This document shows positions 42,268-50,998 of a stretch of 64,000 bases of DNA, piece by piece. The notes under the pieces were generated by a model. It was not told the DNA's origin. It ran no database searches and worked only from the letters and a program-made list of their open reading frames with translations. The first letter of the stretch is position 1; each line of letters begins with the position of its first letter. The stretch comes from Archangium sp. (GTDB lineage: Bacteria > Myxococcota > Myxococcia > Myxococcales > Myxococcaceae). The DNA is taken from positions 113,297-177,296 of the forward strand of contig JAUYRZ010000079.1 in assembly GCA_030695565.1 (NCBI GenBank), written 5' to 3'. The position numbers and the translations under genes are program-made.

Positions 42268-43413
42268 ATGAGCGTCGACGCAGCAGAACTCGCCCCGTCC
42301 CCGCCGCCGCCCAAGAACGTCAGCGCCCGCTTCAAGGCGTTCAAGGAGCGGCACCACGTCGCCTTCGAGGTCAGCTTCTTCTTCGCTGGCTTCTTGTTCG
42401 ACGTGGTCCTGCTCCATCGCATCGACAGCACGCCGCTGCTGATTCACCAGGGGCTCTACCTGGTGCTGAGCGCTGCGTTGATCTTCTGGGATCACCGGCT
42501 GAGCGTGTCGGGCAAGGAGCCCACGGGGTTCCTGGGCAAGGTCGCCAGCTACCGGCTCTGGGTGATGCACTTCTTCTTGGGCACGCTCTTGAACGCCTTC
42601 ATGGTGTTCTACTTCCGCGCCTCGTCGGGGATCCTCGCGTTCCTCTTCTTGATTGGCCTCTCGGTGATCATCGTGGCCAACGAGCTGCCGCGTTTCCGCG
42701 CGCAGGGGCCGATCGTGCGGGTGATGCTGCTGTCGTTCTCGATGACCAGCTACCTCGCCTACCTGCTGCCGGTGCTCTGGGGGCGGTTGCACAGCTGGCA
42801 GTACGTGCTCTCGGTCGCGCTGGGCTGCGCGGGCACCTGGGGGCTGTGGCGCTTGTTCGTGCGCTTCACCAACGATCCCAACTGGACGCTCAAGCGCGCG
42901 GTGGTGCCGGGCCTGGTGATGCAGGCGGTCCTGCTCTCGATGTTCTTACTCGGCGCGATCCCCCCGGTGCCGCTCTCGCTCAAACACATCGGCATCTACG
43001 CGTCGGTCGCCTCGACGAAAGACGAGCACGGCCACAAACACTACGAGCTGACCTACCAGCCCGCGCCGGCCTGGGAGTTCTGGGGCCACCAGAACGACAC
43101 CTTCGTCGGCCCGGTGGGCTCGAAGCCGTTCGTGTTCGTGCGCATCTTCGCGCCCACGCGCTTTCAAGATCAGGTGCGCTTCGCGTGGGACTACCACGAC
43201 CCCGACAAGGGCTGGACGCAGCGAGGCAGCCCGTTCGCCACAGGGCTTTCAGGAGGCGGCGAAGAAGGCTTTCGCACCTACGCGAACTCCACCATGGGCA
43301 AGCCGGGCACCTACCGGGTGCGCGTGCTCACGATGGACGATCGGGAGATCGGCCGGAAGACCTTCACCTTCGAAGAAGGCGAAGCGCCGGTCACCGAGAC
43401 GGAGATCGACTGA
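42268..43413 (+). CDS. Multi-pass membrane protein with C-terminal DUF2914 domain
   Basis: 381 residues. About seven hydrophobic helices between residues 40 and 240 (for example VSFFFAGFLFDVVLLH, VIIVANELP, YLAYLLPVLW). The C-terminal part (about 300-372) matches DUF2914: FQDQVRFAWDYHDPDKGWTQ and GTYRVRVLTMDDREIGRKTF, expected to be an extracytoplasmic beta-sandwich. Function is unknown. It lies 15 bp after grxD and its 3' end overlaps the convergent aminopeptidase gene by 23 bp. Confidence 0.85.
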   Translation: MSVDAAELAPSPPPPKNVSARFKAFKERHHVAFEVSFFFAGFLFDVVLLHRIDSTPLLIHQGLYLVLSAALIFWDHRLSVSGKEPTGFLGKVASYRLWVMHFFLGTLLNAFMVFYFRASSGILAFLFLIGLSVIIVANELPRFRAQGPIVRVMLLSFSMTSYLAYLLPVLWGRLHSWQYVLSVALGCAGTWGLWRLFVRFTNDPNWTLKRAVVPGLVMQAVLLSMFLLGAIPPVPLSLKHIGIYASVASTKDEHGHKHYELTYQPAPAWEFWGHQNDTFVGPVGSKPFVFVRIFAPTRFQDQVRFAWDYHDPDKGWTQRGSPFATGLSGGGEEGFRTYANSTMGKPGTYRVRVLTMDDREIGRKTFTFEEGEAPVTETEID

Positions 43414-44836
43414 CCGTCTTGATCCACTTCTCCACCGCGCTGGCTTCCGAAGGGATGTCCTTCGAGAGGTTCTGAAAGCCCTTCGGGGTGACCAGCAGGT
43501 CGTCTTCGATGCGCACGCCGATGCCGCGGTACTTCTTCGGCACGGTGAGATCGTCTTCCTGGAAGTAGAGCCCCGGCTCGACGGTGAGCACCATGCCCGG
43601 CTGCAGCGGGCCGTAGCGGTAGACCTCTTGCCGCGCCTTCGCGCAGTCGTGCACGTCGAGGCCCAGCATGTGGCTCACGTTGTGGAGCGAGTAGCGCTTG
43701 TAGAACTGCTTCTCGTCGGCGAGCGCCTCTTCAGCGGCCACCTTCAGAATGCCCAGCTTCACCAGGCCCTCGGCGAGCACACGCATCGCGCGGCGGTTGG
43801 GCTCCATGAAGTCGTTGCCCGGCTTCACGGCCGCGAAGGCAGCCTGCTGGGCGGCCCAGACGAGCTCGTAGATCTCGCGCTGCTCCTTCGAGAACTTCCC
43901 GCTGATGGGCAACGTGCGCGTGATGTCGGCCGTGTACAGCGCGTGGCCTTCGACCCCCGCATCGAGCAGCAGCAGGTCTTGCTTGCGCAGCGCTCCGTCG
44001 TTGTTGGTCCAGTGGAGGATGCAGGCGTGCGCGCCCGACGCGGCGATGGTGCCGTAGCCGACGTCGTTGCCCTCGAGGCGCGCGCGGAAACCGAAGTGCC
44101 CTTCGACTTCACGCTCGCTCTTCGCCTTGCCCATCGCGCGGATGACGTCTTCGAAGCCACGCTTCGTGGAGTCGATCACCTTCTTGAGCTCAGCCACTTC
44201 GATGGCGTCTTTGCAGAGGCGCAGCTCGCTCAAGGCGGCGGCGAGCTCTTTGTCGACGGGCCGTTCATGGGAGGGGCTGCGCAGCGCATCGACCGAAGCG
44301 GAGACGCCTCGCAGCACGCGGGAGAGCGGGTACTTCTCCAGGAACTTCGGCAGCTCGGGCAGGCCACGCGCGACCTCGACGTCGAAGTAGGCGCAGCTCT
44401 GCGTCACGCCGAAACGCGGGCCGACCCACAGCTCGCCCTTCTTGCGGTCGGTGTAGAACGTGTCGCTGCTGCGGCCGGGGTTGGGCTCGACGAACAGATG
44501 CGCGTCGTGACCACCCGCGCGCGGCACCATCACGAGCACACAGTCGGGCTCGAGGTTGCCGGTGAGCCAGAAGAAGTCGCTGCCCGCGCGGAAGCGGAAG
44601 TGCGTGTCGTTGGCGCGCACCTGCTCGTGGCCGGTGGGGATGATGAGCACCTCGCCGGGGAACTTCTTCGAGAGCGCCTCGCGCCGCGAACGGAATGCCT
44701 TCGCGTGACGATGCGCTTTCGGCAGCGCCTCCGACTGGGGCTTCCAGTCCTTCATCATGAAGGCCAGCAGCGCCGGCGGGTTCACGGAGTCCTGCTTCGG
44801 CTTCACGGGGGTCTTGGCGTCTTTGAGAAACGTCAT
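43391..44836 (-). CDS. pepP: Xaa-Pro aminopeptidase (aminopeptidase P)
   Basis: 481 residues. N-terminal creatinase-like domain with RANDTHFRFRAGSDFFWLTG, then the pita-bread M24 metalloprotease domain. Metal ligands in order: Asp in LLLDAGVEGHALYTAD, Asp in ADITRTLPISG, His in HNVSHMLGLDVHD, Glu in TVEPGLYF, Glu in RIEDDLLV. It removes N-terminal residues preceding Pro and likely acts in the cytoplasm. Length is a little longer than E. coli PepP. It overlaps the convergent DUF2914 gene and lies 22 bp after the rsmE stop on the same strand. Confidence 0.93.
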   Translation of the reverse strand: MTFLKDAKTPVKPKQDSVNPPALLAFMMKDWKPQSEALPKAHRHAKAFRSRREALSKKFPGEVLIIPTGHEQVRANDTHFRFRAGSDFFWLTGNLEPDCVLVMVPRAGGHDAHLFVEPNPGRSSDTFYTDRKKGELWVGPRFGVTQSCAYFDVEVARGLPELPKFLEKYPLSRVLRGVSASVDALRSPSHERPVDKELAAALSELRLCKDAIEVAELKKVIDSTKRGFEDVIRAMGKAKSEREVEGHFGFRARLEGNDVGYGTIAASGAHACILHWTNNDGALRKQDLLLLDAGVEGHALYTADITRTLPISGKFSKEQREIYELVWAAQQAAFAAVKPGNDFMEPNRRAMRVLAEGLVKLGILKVAAEEALADEKQFYKRYSLHNVSHMLGLDVHDCAKARQEVYRYGPLQPGMVLTVEPGLYFQEDDLTVPKKYRGIGVRIEDDLLVTPKGFQNLSKDIPSEASAVEKWIKTVSRSPSR

Positions 44837-44858
44837 GGCAACTTGCCTTGATAGCCCG

Positions 44859-45581
44859 TCAGCTGCCCGCGCGCACGGCTCCGAGGACTGCCGGAACGGC
44901 GACTTCTCCGCGCAGCACGCGGGGGCCCAGCGAGACCGGTTGGAACCCGTTCTGACGGAAGAGCTCGACCTCGAAGGGCACCCAGCCGCCGTCAGGGCCG
45001 ATGGCCAGCACCACGTGGCTCGAGGAGGGCACCGGGCGAAGTGGGGTGGTGGTGTGCGGGTGGGGGATCAACCGCACCGAGTCGCGCGGCGCCCAGGTGG
45101 CCAGCTCGTCTTCCACGAAGGGCTTGAGGCGTTCGCGGATCTCCACGGTGGGGCGAATGGTGTCGCAGGCCTGCTCGAGGCCCAGCTCGATGAGCCCGTC
45201 GAGGAACTCGTTCGCGAGCACCTTGCTGTCGAAGTAGCTCTTCTCGACGCGCGCGGCGTTCACCATCACCACCCGATCGACACCGAGTGAAGCGATCGCG
45301 GGGATGACGCGCTTGAGGGCCTTGGGGCGGGGCACGGCGAGCACGAGCGACACGCCCGCACGCGGGGGCGGCGCTTCGGTGACCTTCACCTGGAGCACCA
45401 GGGCTTGTTCATCGAGGGAGAGCACCTCGGCGGTGCCCATCAAGCCGTCGAGTATTCCGACCTTCAGGGTCTGGCCGGCTTGCACGCGCAACACTTCGCG
45501 GGCGTGCTCGAGGCGACGGCCTGCGAGGCGGGCGATGCCGTGCTCGTCGACTTCGCCGGGTTGAAGCAGCAGCAGGTTCAC
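44859..45581 (-). CDS. rsmE: 16S rRNA m3U1498 methyltransferase RsmE
   Basis: 240 residues. The SPOUT fold is visible: N-terminal PUA-like part, then RPKALKRVIPAIASLGVDRV, EQACDTIRP, AIGPDGGWVPFEVELF and the knot motif VSLGPRVLRGEVAV. It methylates N3 of U1498 in 16S rRNA. It is divergent from the DTW gene, with the small palindrome in the 125-bp gap between. Confidence 0.93.
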   Translation of the reverse strand: MNLLLLQPGEVDEHGIARLAGRRLEHAREVLRVQAGQTLKVGILDGLMGTAEVLSLDEQALVLQVKVTEAPPPRAGVSLVLAVPRPKALKRVIPAIASLGVDRVVMVNAARVEKSYFDSKVLANEFLDGLIELGLEQACDTIRPTVEIRERLKPFVEDELATWAPRDSVRLIPHPHTTTPLRPVPSSSHVVLAIGPDGGWVPFEVELFRQNGFQPVSLGPRVLRGEVAVPAVLGAVRAGS

Positions 45582-45650
45582 AGCTGGGCCAGCCGATCTT
45601 TTGCGGGCGTGACGACGAGGGAAATCATGCGCCGGAGGTATAGCTCGAAC

Positions 45651-45693
45651 GGCCCCTCACCCCGACCCTCTCCCCTCCCGAGGGGAGAGGGAG
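45651..45693. repeat. Small interspersed palindrome, copy 3
   Basis: Same family, here in the C/T-first orientation: GGCCCCTCACCCCGACCCTC followed by CTCCCGAGGGGAGAGGGAG, a near-perfect CCCCTCCC-GAGGGGAGAGGG hairpin. It lies between the divergent rsmE and DTW starts, 13 bp before the DTW ATG, so it is placed where it could affect expression of that gene. Confidence 0.75.
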
Positions 45694-45706
45694 TACAGGG
45701 CGGCGC

Positions 45707-46894
45707 ATGGAAGTCGCCGTCGCTGAGCACCGGGAAATCTGTCTGCGCTGTCGCCGCCCCCGCACCGTCTGCTGGTGCAGCGCGGTGACGCAGGTGCCCA
45801 ACCAGACGCGCGTGGTGTTCATTCAGCACCCGCGCGAGGCGAAGGTTCCCATCAGCACGTGCCGCATGGCGCACCTGTCGCTGCCCAACTCCGAGCTGCA
45901 CGTCGGCATCACCGCGGTCGGCAACAAGTCGCTCGAGGCGCTCTGCGCGAGGCCGGGTGTGGCGGTGCTCTTCCCCAGCGAATCGGCCGTCGACGTCGAC
46001 GCGCTCACCGTGCCGCCCGAGACGCTGGTGGTGGTCGACGGCACCTGGTCGAACGCGAAGAAGGTGGTGGAGAAGTGCCCGCTGCTCTCCAGGCTGCCGC
46101 GCCTCAAGTTCTTCCCCGATCAGCCAGGCAACTACCGCATTCGCAAAGAGCCTGAAGCGCACTGCCTGGCCACCATCGAAGCGACCGCCTTCGTGCTCGG
46201 CCGGCTGGAGAAGGCGCCCGCGCGGTTCACGCCGATCCTCACCGCCTTCGACGCGATGGTGGAGAAGCAGCTCGACTACATCCGCGAGAACCCGGTCTCC
46301 ACGCGTCACAAGAACCGCAAGCAGCGCAACACGGTGAAGCTCGATCCCACCGCGGTGCTGCGTGACCGCGAGCTGGTGGTCGTCTTCGGAGAAGCCAACG
46401 CCTGGCCCCTCTGCGATCCCCATCGGCCCCTGCCCGACGCTCCCGAACTGGTTCAGCTGGTGGCTGAGCGTGTCTCGACCGGTGAACGTTTCGAGCGGTT
46501 GCTCAAGCCGGTGCGCCCCCTGGGCCCGCGCGTGCCGCGGCACCTCGACATGATCGCCGAAGAGATCGGCTGGGCCGAGAGCCGCGAGTCGGTGATCGCG
46601 GAGTGGAAACAGTTCATCCGCCCCGGTGATCTCCAGCTGGGTTGGGGCAGCTTCTGCCGCGATCTGCTCGAGCTCGAAGGCGCGGCCCCCGAAGAATTCG
46701 TGAATCTGCGCAGCGTGATCGCGCGCGTCATCGACGGATCGCCCGGCAGCGTGGAGGAGCTCGCGCAGTCACTCGGCGTCGTTTTGCCCGAGGGCAAGGG
46801 CCGCGCCCTGCGCCGGCTGGTCTCGCTCGCCTTCGTCACCCGGGCGACGCTGGAGGGTCGTGTCGCACCTGTGCGCCTGAAGAACGACCGTTGA
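45707..46894 (+). CDS. DTW-domain protein (tRNA acp3U transferase family) with DEDD-exonuclease-like C-terminal domain
   Basis: 395 residues. Residues 1-215 are a DTW domain: zinc-site Cys12, Cys15, Cys22 and Cys24, SAM-linked VVVDGTWSNAKKV (Asp111-Trp114, the DTW-type motif) and PGNYRIRKEPEAHCLATIEA. The family includes the TapT enzymes that add the 3-amino-3-carboxypropyl group to tRNA uridine. Residues about 222-380 resemble DnaQ-like DEDD exonucleases in order: a VVVFGEANAW strand for ExoI, LKPVRPLGPRVPRHL, an ExoII-like WGSFCRDLLE, and KGRALRRLVSLAFV in place of ExoIII. The catalytic acidic residues are not conserved, so this domain probably binds rather than cuts nucleic acid. This domain call is inference from visual alignment. 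Confidence 0.82.
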   Translation: MEVAVAEHREICLRCRRPRTVCWCSAVTQVPNQTRVVFIQHPREAKVPISTCRMAHLSLPNSELHVGITAVGNKSLEALCARPGVAVLFPSESAVDVDALTVPPETLVVVDGTWSNAKKVVEKCPLLSRLPRLKFFPDQPGNYRIRKEPEAHCLATIEATAFVLGRLEKAPARFTPILTAFDAMVEKQLDYIRENPVSTRHKNRKQRNTVKLDPTAVLRDRELVVVFGEANAWPLCDPHRPLPDAPELVQLVAERVSTGERFERLLKPVRPLGPRVPRHLDMIAEEIGWAESRESVIAEWKQFIRPGDLQLGWGSFCRDLLELEGAAPEEFVNLRSVIARVIDGSPGSVEELAQSLGVVLPEGKGRALRRLVSLAFVTRATLEGRVAPVRLKNDR

Positions 46895-46925
46895 CCTGCC
46901 CACACAGGCTCACGACACTGCGGCG

Positions 46926-49253
46926 ATGCGCACTCGCACATGGCTCTTGTCCGCAGCCTTGCTGACAGTCGGTTGTGAAGGCGTCATCGGACCTCTGGGT
47001 ACTGCGGGCGAGGAGGCGATCGTGCCCCAGCCCGAGGTCTACGTTCCCCCTGAAGTCACCTGTGACATCGGGCAGTTTCCGAACGTGCGCATCGAAGAGG
47101 CGGCCGGTCTTTTCGCGACCGACGTGTACCCGGCGATGGTCAGCGGGCAGAGCCAGTGCGTCTCGTGTCACTCACCGGCCGCCAATCGCCGCTTCACCGT
47201 GACTTCTGACGCGACCGAAACTTTCTACCAGGTGCGGGGTGCGGGGTTCTTCGCCGACGACCAGGGCTCGGTGCTGGCGCGGTTGATCAACCCCGACGAA
47301 CGCGTGCGCATGCCGCAAGGGGCGCCTGCGTTCTCCGACGCCACCGTGCAGGCCGTGGCGAAGGTGGGTTGCATGATCAAGTCGTTCGAGGCGAGCGGTG
47401 GTCCCGCGGCCGACGAGCAGTTCCCGCCCGAGCTGCTGCTCCCGTACAGCGGCCAGGCGATCAGCTCGTACGACAACCCGTTCCTCAACTACGTGCAGCT
47501 CAAGAGCAAGGTGAAGTCGATCTTCAACGACGACTGGGTGCGCACCGGCGCCGACCAGTTCGAGCGCAACATCGGTTTGTTCGGCGGCGTGAACTTCACC
47601 ACGCACTTCGTGGAAGCCCGCGTGGCGACCCCTGACTTCCTCCTGGGCATGGACTCGTTGGCCCCCGACGTCTGTGGCGCCGCGGCCACCGCCGGCACGG
47701 GCCCCTTCACCGGCCTCACCTTGACCACGCCGATCGTCGACGTGCCCGCGCAGGCCACCACCACGGTGCAGATCGAGTCGCTCACGCCCAGCCCGGCCAC
47801 CGGAGCAGGCAACGCCTCGACCAACCCGGCCGGCTACTTTTGTTACACGAACTGCACCTTCGCCACGCCGTACAACCTGGTGGCGCCGGGCACGTACCGG
47901 GTCACGGTGCGCGGCAAGCCGACGCTCGATGCCGAGATGGGCGCGCCCCAGGTGCGGGTGCAGATCGGCGCGGCGGCCGGCCCGAGCGCGCTGACCTTTT
48001 CCAACCCCGCGGCCTACGAAGACAAGAGCGTCGACGTGGTGGTGACGGCCACCGGCATGAGCTCGGTGTCGGTGAACTTCTTCAACGACGGCAGCTCGCC
48101 CAGCGGCGGCGATCGCAACCTCTACTTCGACTCCATCACCGTGTTGGGTCCCCTCGGAGCGGGCACGGGCACCACGCGCGCCGACGGGGCGAAGCAGAAG
48201 TTGAGCTCGCTCTACCAGCGCATGGTCTACCGCCCGCCGAACACGGCCGAGCTGACCTCCACCTACGAGCTGCTCAAGGATCTCTCGGGCCTCGGTACTC
48301 AGGGCAGCGCGTGGAGCGGCGTGTGCGAAGCGCTCATGCGCCACCCCGATTTCCTGTTCACCATGCCGCCCGAGGTGGAGAAGCTCACCACCGCCGCCGC
48401 GAAGGATCCGTTGCGGTTGGTGGCGCTCACGCAGCGGACCCTCGGCCGGCCTCCGACGGCCGCCGAGTTCACCGCGTTGGGCACCAACGGTTTCCCCGCG
48501 ATGATCGATCAGGTCTTCGCCAGCCCCGACTTCCGCAAGTACTACTTCAACCGCATTCAGCTGCGCATCGAGAGCCAGGGCACGCCCGAGTCTGACGAGC
48601 CCGCGCGGTTGTGGACCTACGTCACCCTCAACGGGCGCAACTTCGAAGAGGTGCTCACCGCCGAGTACACCGTCGACGAGCAGTTCGTGCAGCAGCCCCG
48701 GCCGGCAGAACACGGCAAGACCGGCCTGCTCACGGCGCGCGGTTACCTGAACAACAAGCCCGGCCTGCCTCACTACAACTTCCCCGCGCGCGTCTTGTCG
48801 GGCTTCATGGGCTCGGTCTTCGAAGTGCCGCCCGAGGTGTTCGACCAGCGCGGTACGGCCACCGCGACCTCCACCGTCGATCCGCAGAGCGTCTGCTTCT
48901 CGTGCCACCAGCTGCTCACGCCGCTCGCGCATCAACGGCTCAAGTGGACTGACGACGGCACGTACCTCGCCACCAGCGCCATCGACGACAGCGATCGTGA
49001 GCTCGTCCCGAACTATCCGTACAAGGGCGTCGGGCTCGAGGCGTTCACCACCAAGGCGGTGAAGAAGGAGCCCTTCGTTCGCCGCATGATCAACACCCAG
49101 GTCAGGCTCATGATGGGCCGTGAGCTCCGCGCGCAAACCGATGAGCGCGTGCTCTACAAGCACCTCTGGGACACCACCTTCGCCAACGGCGGCGACATGC
49201 GGGCCGTGCTCAAAGCCATGGCTGCTTCACCGAACTTTCAGGGGGCGCCATGA
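46926..49253 (+). CDS. Haem-binding-type lipoprotein of the DUF1592 group
   Basis: 775 residues. Lipoprotein signal with LTVGC. The first c-type haem motif CVSCH is at residues 78-82 (QCVSCHSPAANRRF), with PDERVRMPQGAPAF nearby, as in cytochrome-c-like domains of planctomycete/myxobacterial exported proteins. Residues about 255-420 hold a beta-sandwich-like insertion rich in Thr/Val/Gly (GPFTGLTLTTPIVDV, YRVTVRGKPTLDAEM) similar to a xylan-binding-type carbohydrate-binding module. The C-terminal half has LYQRMVYRPPNTAELTSTYE, and the second haem motif CFSCH at 657-661, then TQVRLMMGRELRA as in DUF1592/1588/1585 partners. It overlaps the next gene by 4 bp. Confidence 0.8.
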   Translation: MRTRTWLLSAALLTVGCEGVIGPLGTAGEEAIVPQPEVYVPPEVTCDIGQFPNVRIEEAAGLFATDVYPAMVSGQSQCVSCHSPAANRRFTVTSDATETFYQVRGAGFFADDQGSVLARLINPDERVRMPQGAPAFSDATVQAVAKVGCMIKSFEASGGPAADEQFPPELLLPYSGQAISSYDNPFLNYVQLKSKVKSIFNDDWVRTGADQFERNIGLFGGVNFTTHFVEARVATPDFLLGMDSLAPDVCGAAATAGTGPFTGLTLTTPIVDVPAQATTTVQIESLTPSPATGAGNASTNPAGYFCYTNCTFATPYNLVAPGTYRVTVRGKPTLDAEMGAPQVRVQIGAAAGPSALTFSNPAAYEDKSVDVVVTATGMSSVSVNFFNDGSSPSGGDRNLYFDSITVLGPLGAGTGTTRADGAKQKLSSLYQRMVYRPPNTAELTSTYELLKDLSGLGTQGSAWSGVCEALMRHPDFLFTMPPEVEKLTTAAAKDPLRLVALTQRTLGRPPTAAEFTALGTNGFPAMIDQVFASPDFRKYYFNRIQLRIESQGTPESDEPARLWTYVTLNGRNFEEVLTAEYTVDEQFVQQPRPAEHGKTGLLTARGYLNNKPGLPHYNFPARVLSGFMGSVFEVPPEVFDQRGTATATSTVDPQSVCFSCHQLLTPLAHQRLKWTDDGTYLATSAIDDSDRELVPNYPYKGVGLEAFTTKAVKKEPFVRRMINTQVRLMMGRELRAQTDERVLYKHLWDTTFANGGDMRAVLKAMAASPNFQGAP

Positions 49254-50905
49254 AGCGTCGTTCGTTTCTCCAGGGAGCAGCAGCGGGTGGGGCGATCGGC
49301 GTGCTCGACTGGCTCGGCTTCTTCCGCAGCTTCGGCGTTCCGGGCACCTCGAAGTCGTTGGGCATCGCGCGCGCGGTGGCCCAGACGATGGAGCCGAAGT
49401 TCCTGGTGATGTGGTTTCAGGAGGGCGGCTGGGACAGCTATTCGATGTTCAGCCCGCTCGACACGCCCCAACACGCGACGCTGTCCATTCCCGCGGGCAC
49501 GCTCAACCCCACGCCGGCGTGGTCGAACCAGTTCTACCGGCCCAAGAACTTCGGCGTCGACGCGGCGCACTTCGCGGTGCCCAGGACGCAGGGCAACATC
49601 AACTACGGCTTCCTCGCCGCTGACGGGTTGCCGCTGTTCAACGACATGGCGGTGGTCTCGTCGCACGTGGGCAACACCTTCCACTCCGGTGGCCGGTGGG
49701 ATTACCAATACGGCAAGTACCCCTCGTACGCGGCGCTGACCGCGGTACGGGGCCCCACCGAACGTTCGTTGATGCAGGCCTTCGCCGAGACGTACGGCGC
49801 GAACTACCCGATGGCCAACGTGAGCTGGCACCGCTGGTTGTCCGACGGTGAGCTCGAAGAAGCGAACTACCCGGAAGGCACCGGCTTCTACGAGAAGCTG
49901 GGGCCGGCGTACGCGCACACCGTCTACGGCCGCACCCCTGCCGAGATGCGCAACCGGCTCTCGCAGTTGGGCAACGTGACGGCAGGCGCCCGCACCGCGC
50001 GCATCCGCACGTTCGTCGACGACCTGCACCGCAACTTCATCGCCGAGCACAACGGCGAGTCGGTGGCGGCCTTCAGCTCGGCGGTCGACATCTACAAGCA
50101 GCTCACCTCGGGCACGGGCGTCATCGTCAACCCTGGCACGCTCTTCACCGACCCCACCTTGCGCGCGGAGTTCGGCGTCACCGCGTCGGACGAAGCGACC
50201 AACTCCACCTCGGTCAACGGCAACCCGGCGCGCTCGAAAGACAGCCCGAACGTCAACGTGCAGGCGCTGATGGCCTACGAGCTGATGACCAAGGGGCTCT
50301 CGCTCGGCTTCTGGATCGAGAACCGGCAGATCCGCGGTTACGACACGCACCAGGATCGCAGCGGCATCATGAACAACGACGGTCAGCAGGATCAGCTGAC
50401 CCGGCTGCGGCGCGACCTGTGGGATCCGCTCAAGGCGTTTGCCACCAAGCTCAAGAACACGCAGTTCGGCACCACCGGCAAGTCGTACTGGGATCTGACC
50501 ACCGTCGTGCTGGCGTCCGAGATGGGGCGCACCATTCAGGGCGATGTGGCCACGATTCTCGCCTCCAATGATCCCGACGCGACCAAGTACACGAAGATCA
50601 TGGAGCAGGACTGCTGCCAGCACTGGAAGGTGAACTCGGTGGCGTTCTTGGGGGGCACCGTGCAGGGCAACCGGCAGTGGGGCCGGGTGGGTACCAGCAG
50701 CCTCGAGGGCATTCCGCTGCTCCCCAACGGCACGATGGACCCTGCGTACAACCCGACCACGGGCGTGCTCACCGGCACCAAGGACGCCACCTCAGTGGTG
50801 CCCAACGCAGGCCACGTCTACGCAACGGCGCTGGCGCTCGCGGGCATCAACCCTACGGGCAAGGGCAAGAACAAGGAACCGGCCCTGGCCTTCATCAAGA
50901 AGTGA
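49250..50905 (+). CDS. Tat-exported DUF1501-like protein
   Basis: 551 residues. A twin-arginine signal (KRRSFLQGAAAGG) precedes a hydrophobic Gly/Ala stretch, then the mature domain: KFLVMWFQEGGWDSYSMF, VSSHVGNTFHSGGRWDYQYG, a GYDTHQDRSGIMNNDGQ segment, and VLASEMGRTIQGD near the C-terminus. These match the DUF1501/sulfatase-like group, which shares the alkaline phosphatase superfamily architecture. It is coupled to the upstream haem-type lipoprotein by overlap. The pairing duplicates the arrangement at 21.8-24.7 kb but the two are divergent in sequence. Function unknown. Confidence 0.8.
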   Translation: MKRRSFLQGAAAGGAIGVLDWLGFFRSFGVPGTSKSLGIARAVAQTMEPKFLVMWFQEGGWDSYSMFSPLDTPQHATLSIPAGTLNPTPAWSNQFYRPKNFGVDAAHFAVPRTQGNINYGFLAADGLPLFNDMAVVSSHVGNTFHSGGRWDYQYGKYPSYAALTAVRGPTERSLMQAFAETYGANYPMANVSWHRWLSDGELEEANYPEGTGFYEKLGPAYAHTVYGRTPAEMRNRLSQLGNVTAGARTARIRTFVDDLHRNFIAEHNGESVAAFSSAVDIYKQLTSGTGVIVNPGTLFTDPTLRAEFGVTASDEATNSTSVNGNPARSKDSPNVNVQALMAYELMTKGLSLGFWIENRQIRGYDTHQDRSGIMNNDGQQDQLTRLRRDLWDPLKAFATKLKNTQFGTTGKSYWDLTTVVLASEMGRTIQGDVATILASNDPDATKYTKIMEQDCCQHWKVNSVAFLGGTVQGNRQWGRVGTSSLEGIPLLPNGTMDPAYNPTTGVLTGTKDATSVVPNAGHVYATALALAGINPTGKGKNKEPALAFIKK

Positions 50906-50998
50906 ACCGCCGACCTTCGGGTGGGCACTCACACCGTGCATGAGTGACGGCGTGGACTTTTTTGGCTATTCGCTTCGGAATCCCTTCAGAGGAGCTCC

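Noticed and set aside
47172..49163. 663-codon minus-strand frame opposite the haem-type lipoprotein
   Set aside because: Antisense shadow; Arg/Gly/His-rich translation, while the plus strand has lipobox and CxxCH motifs.
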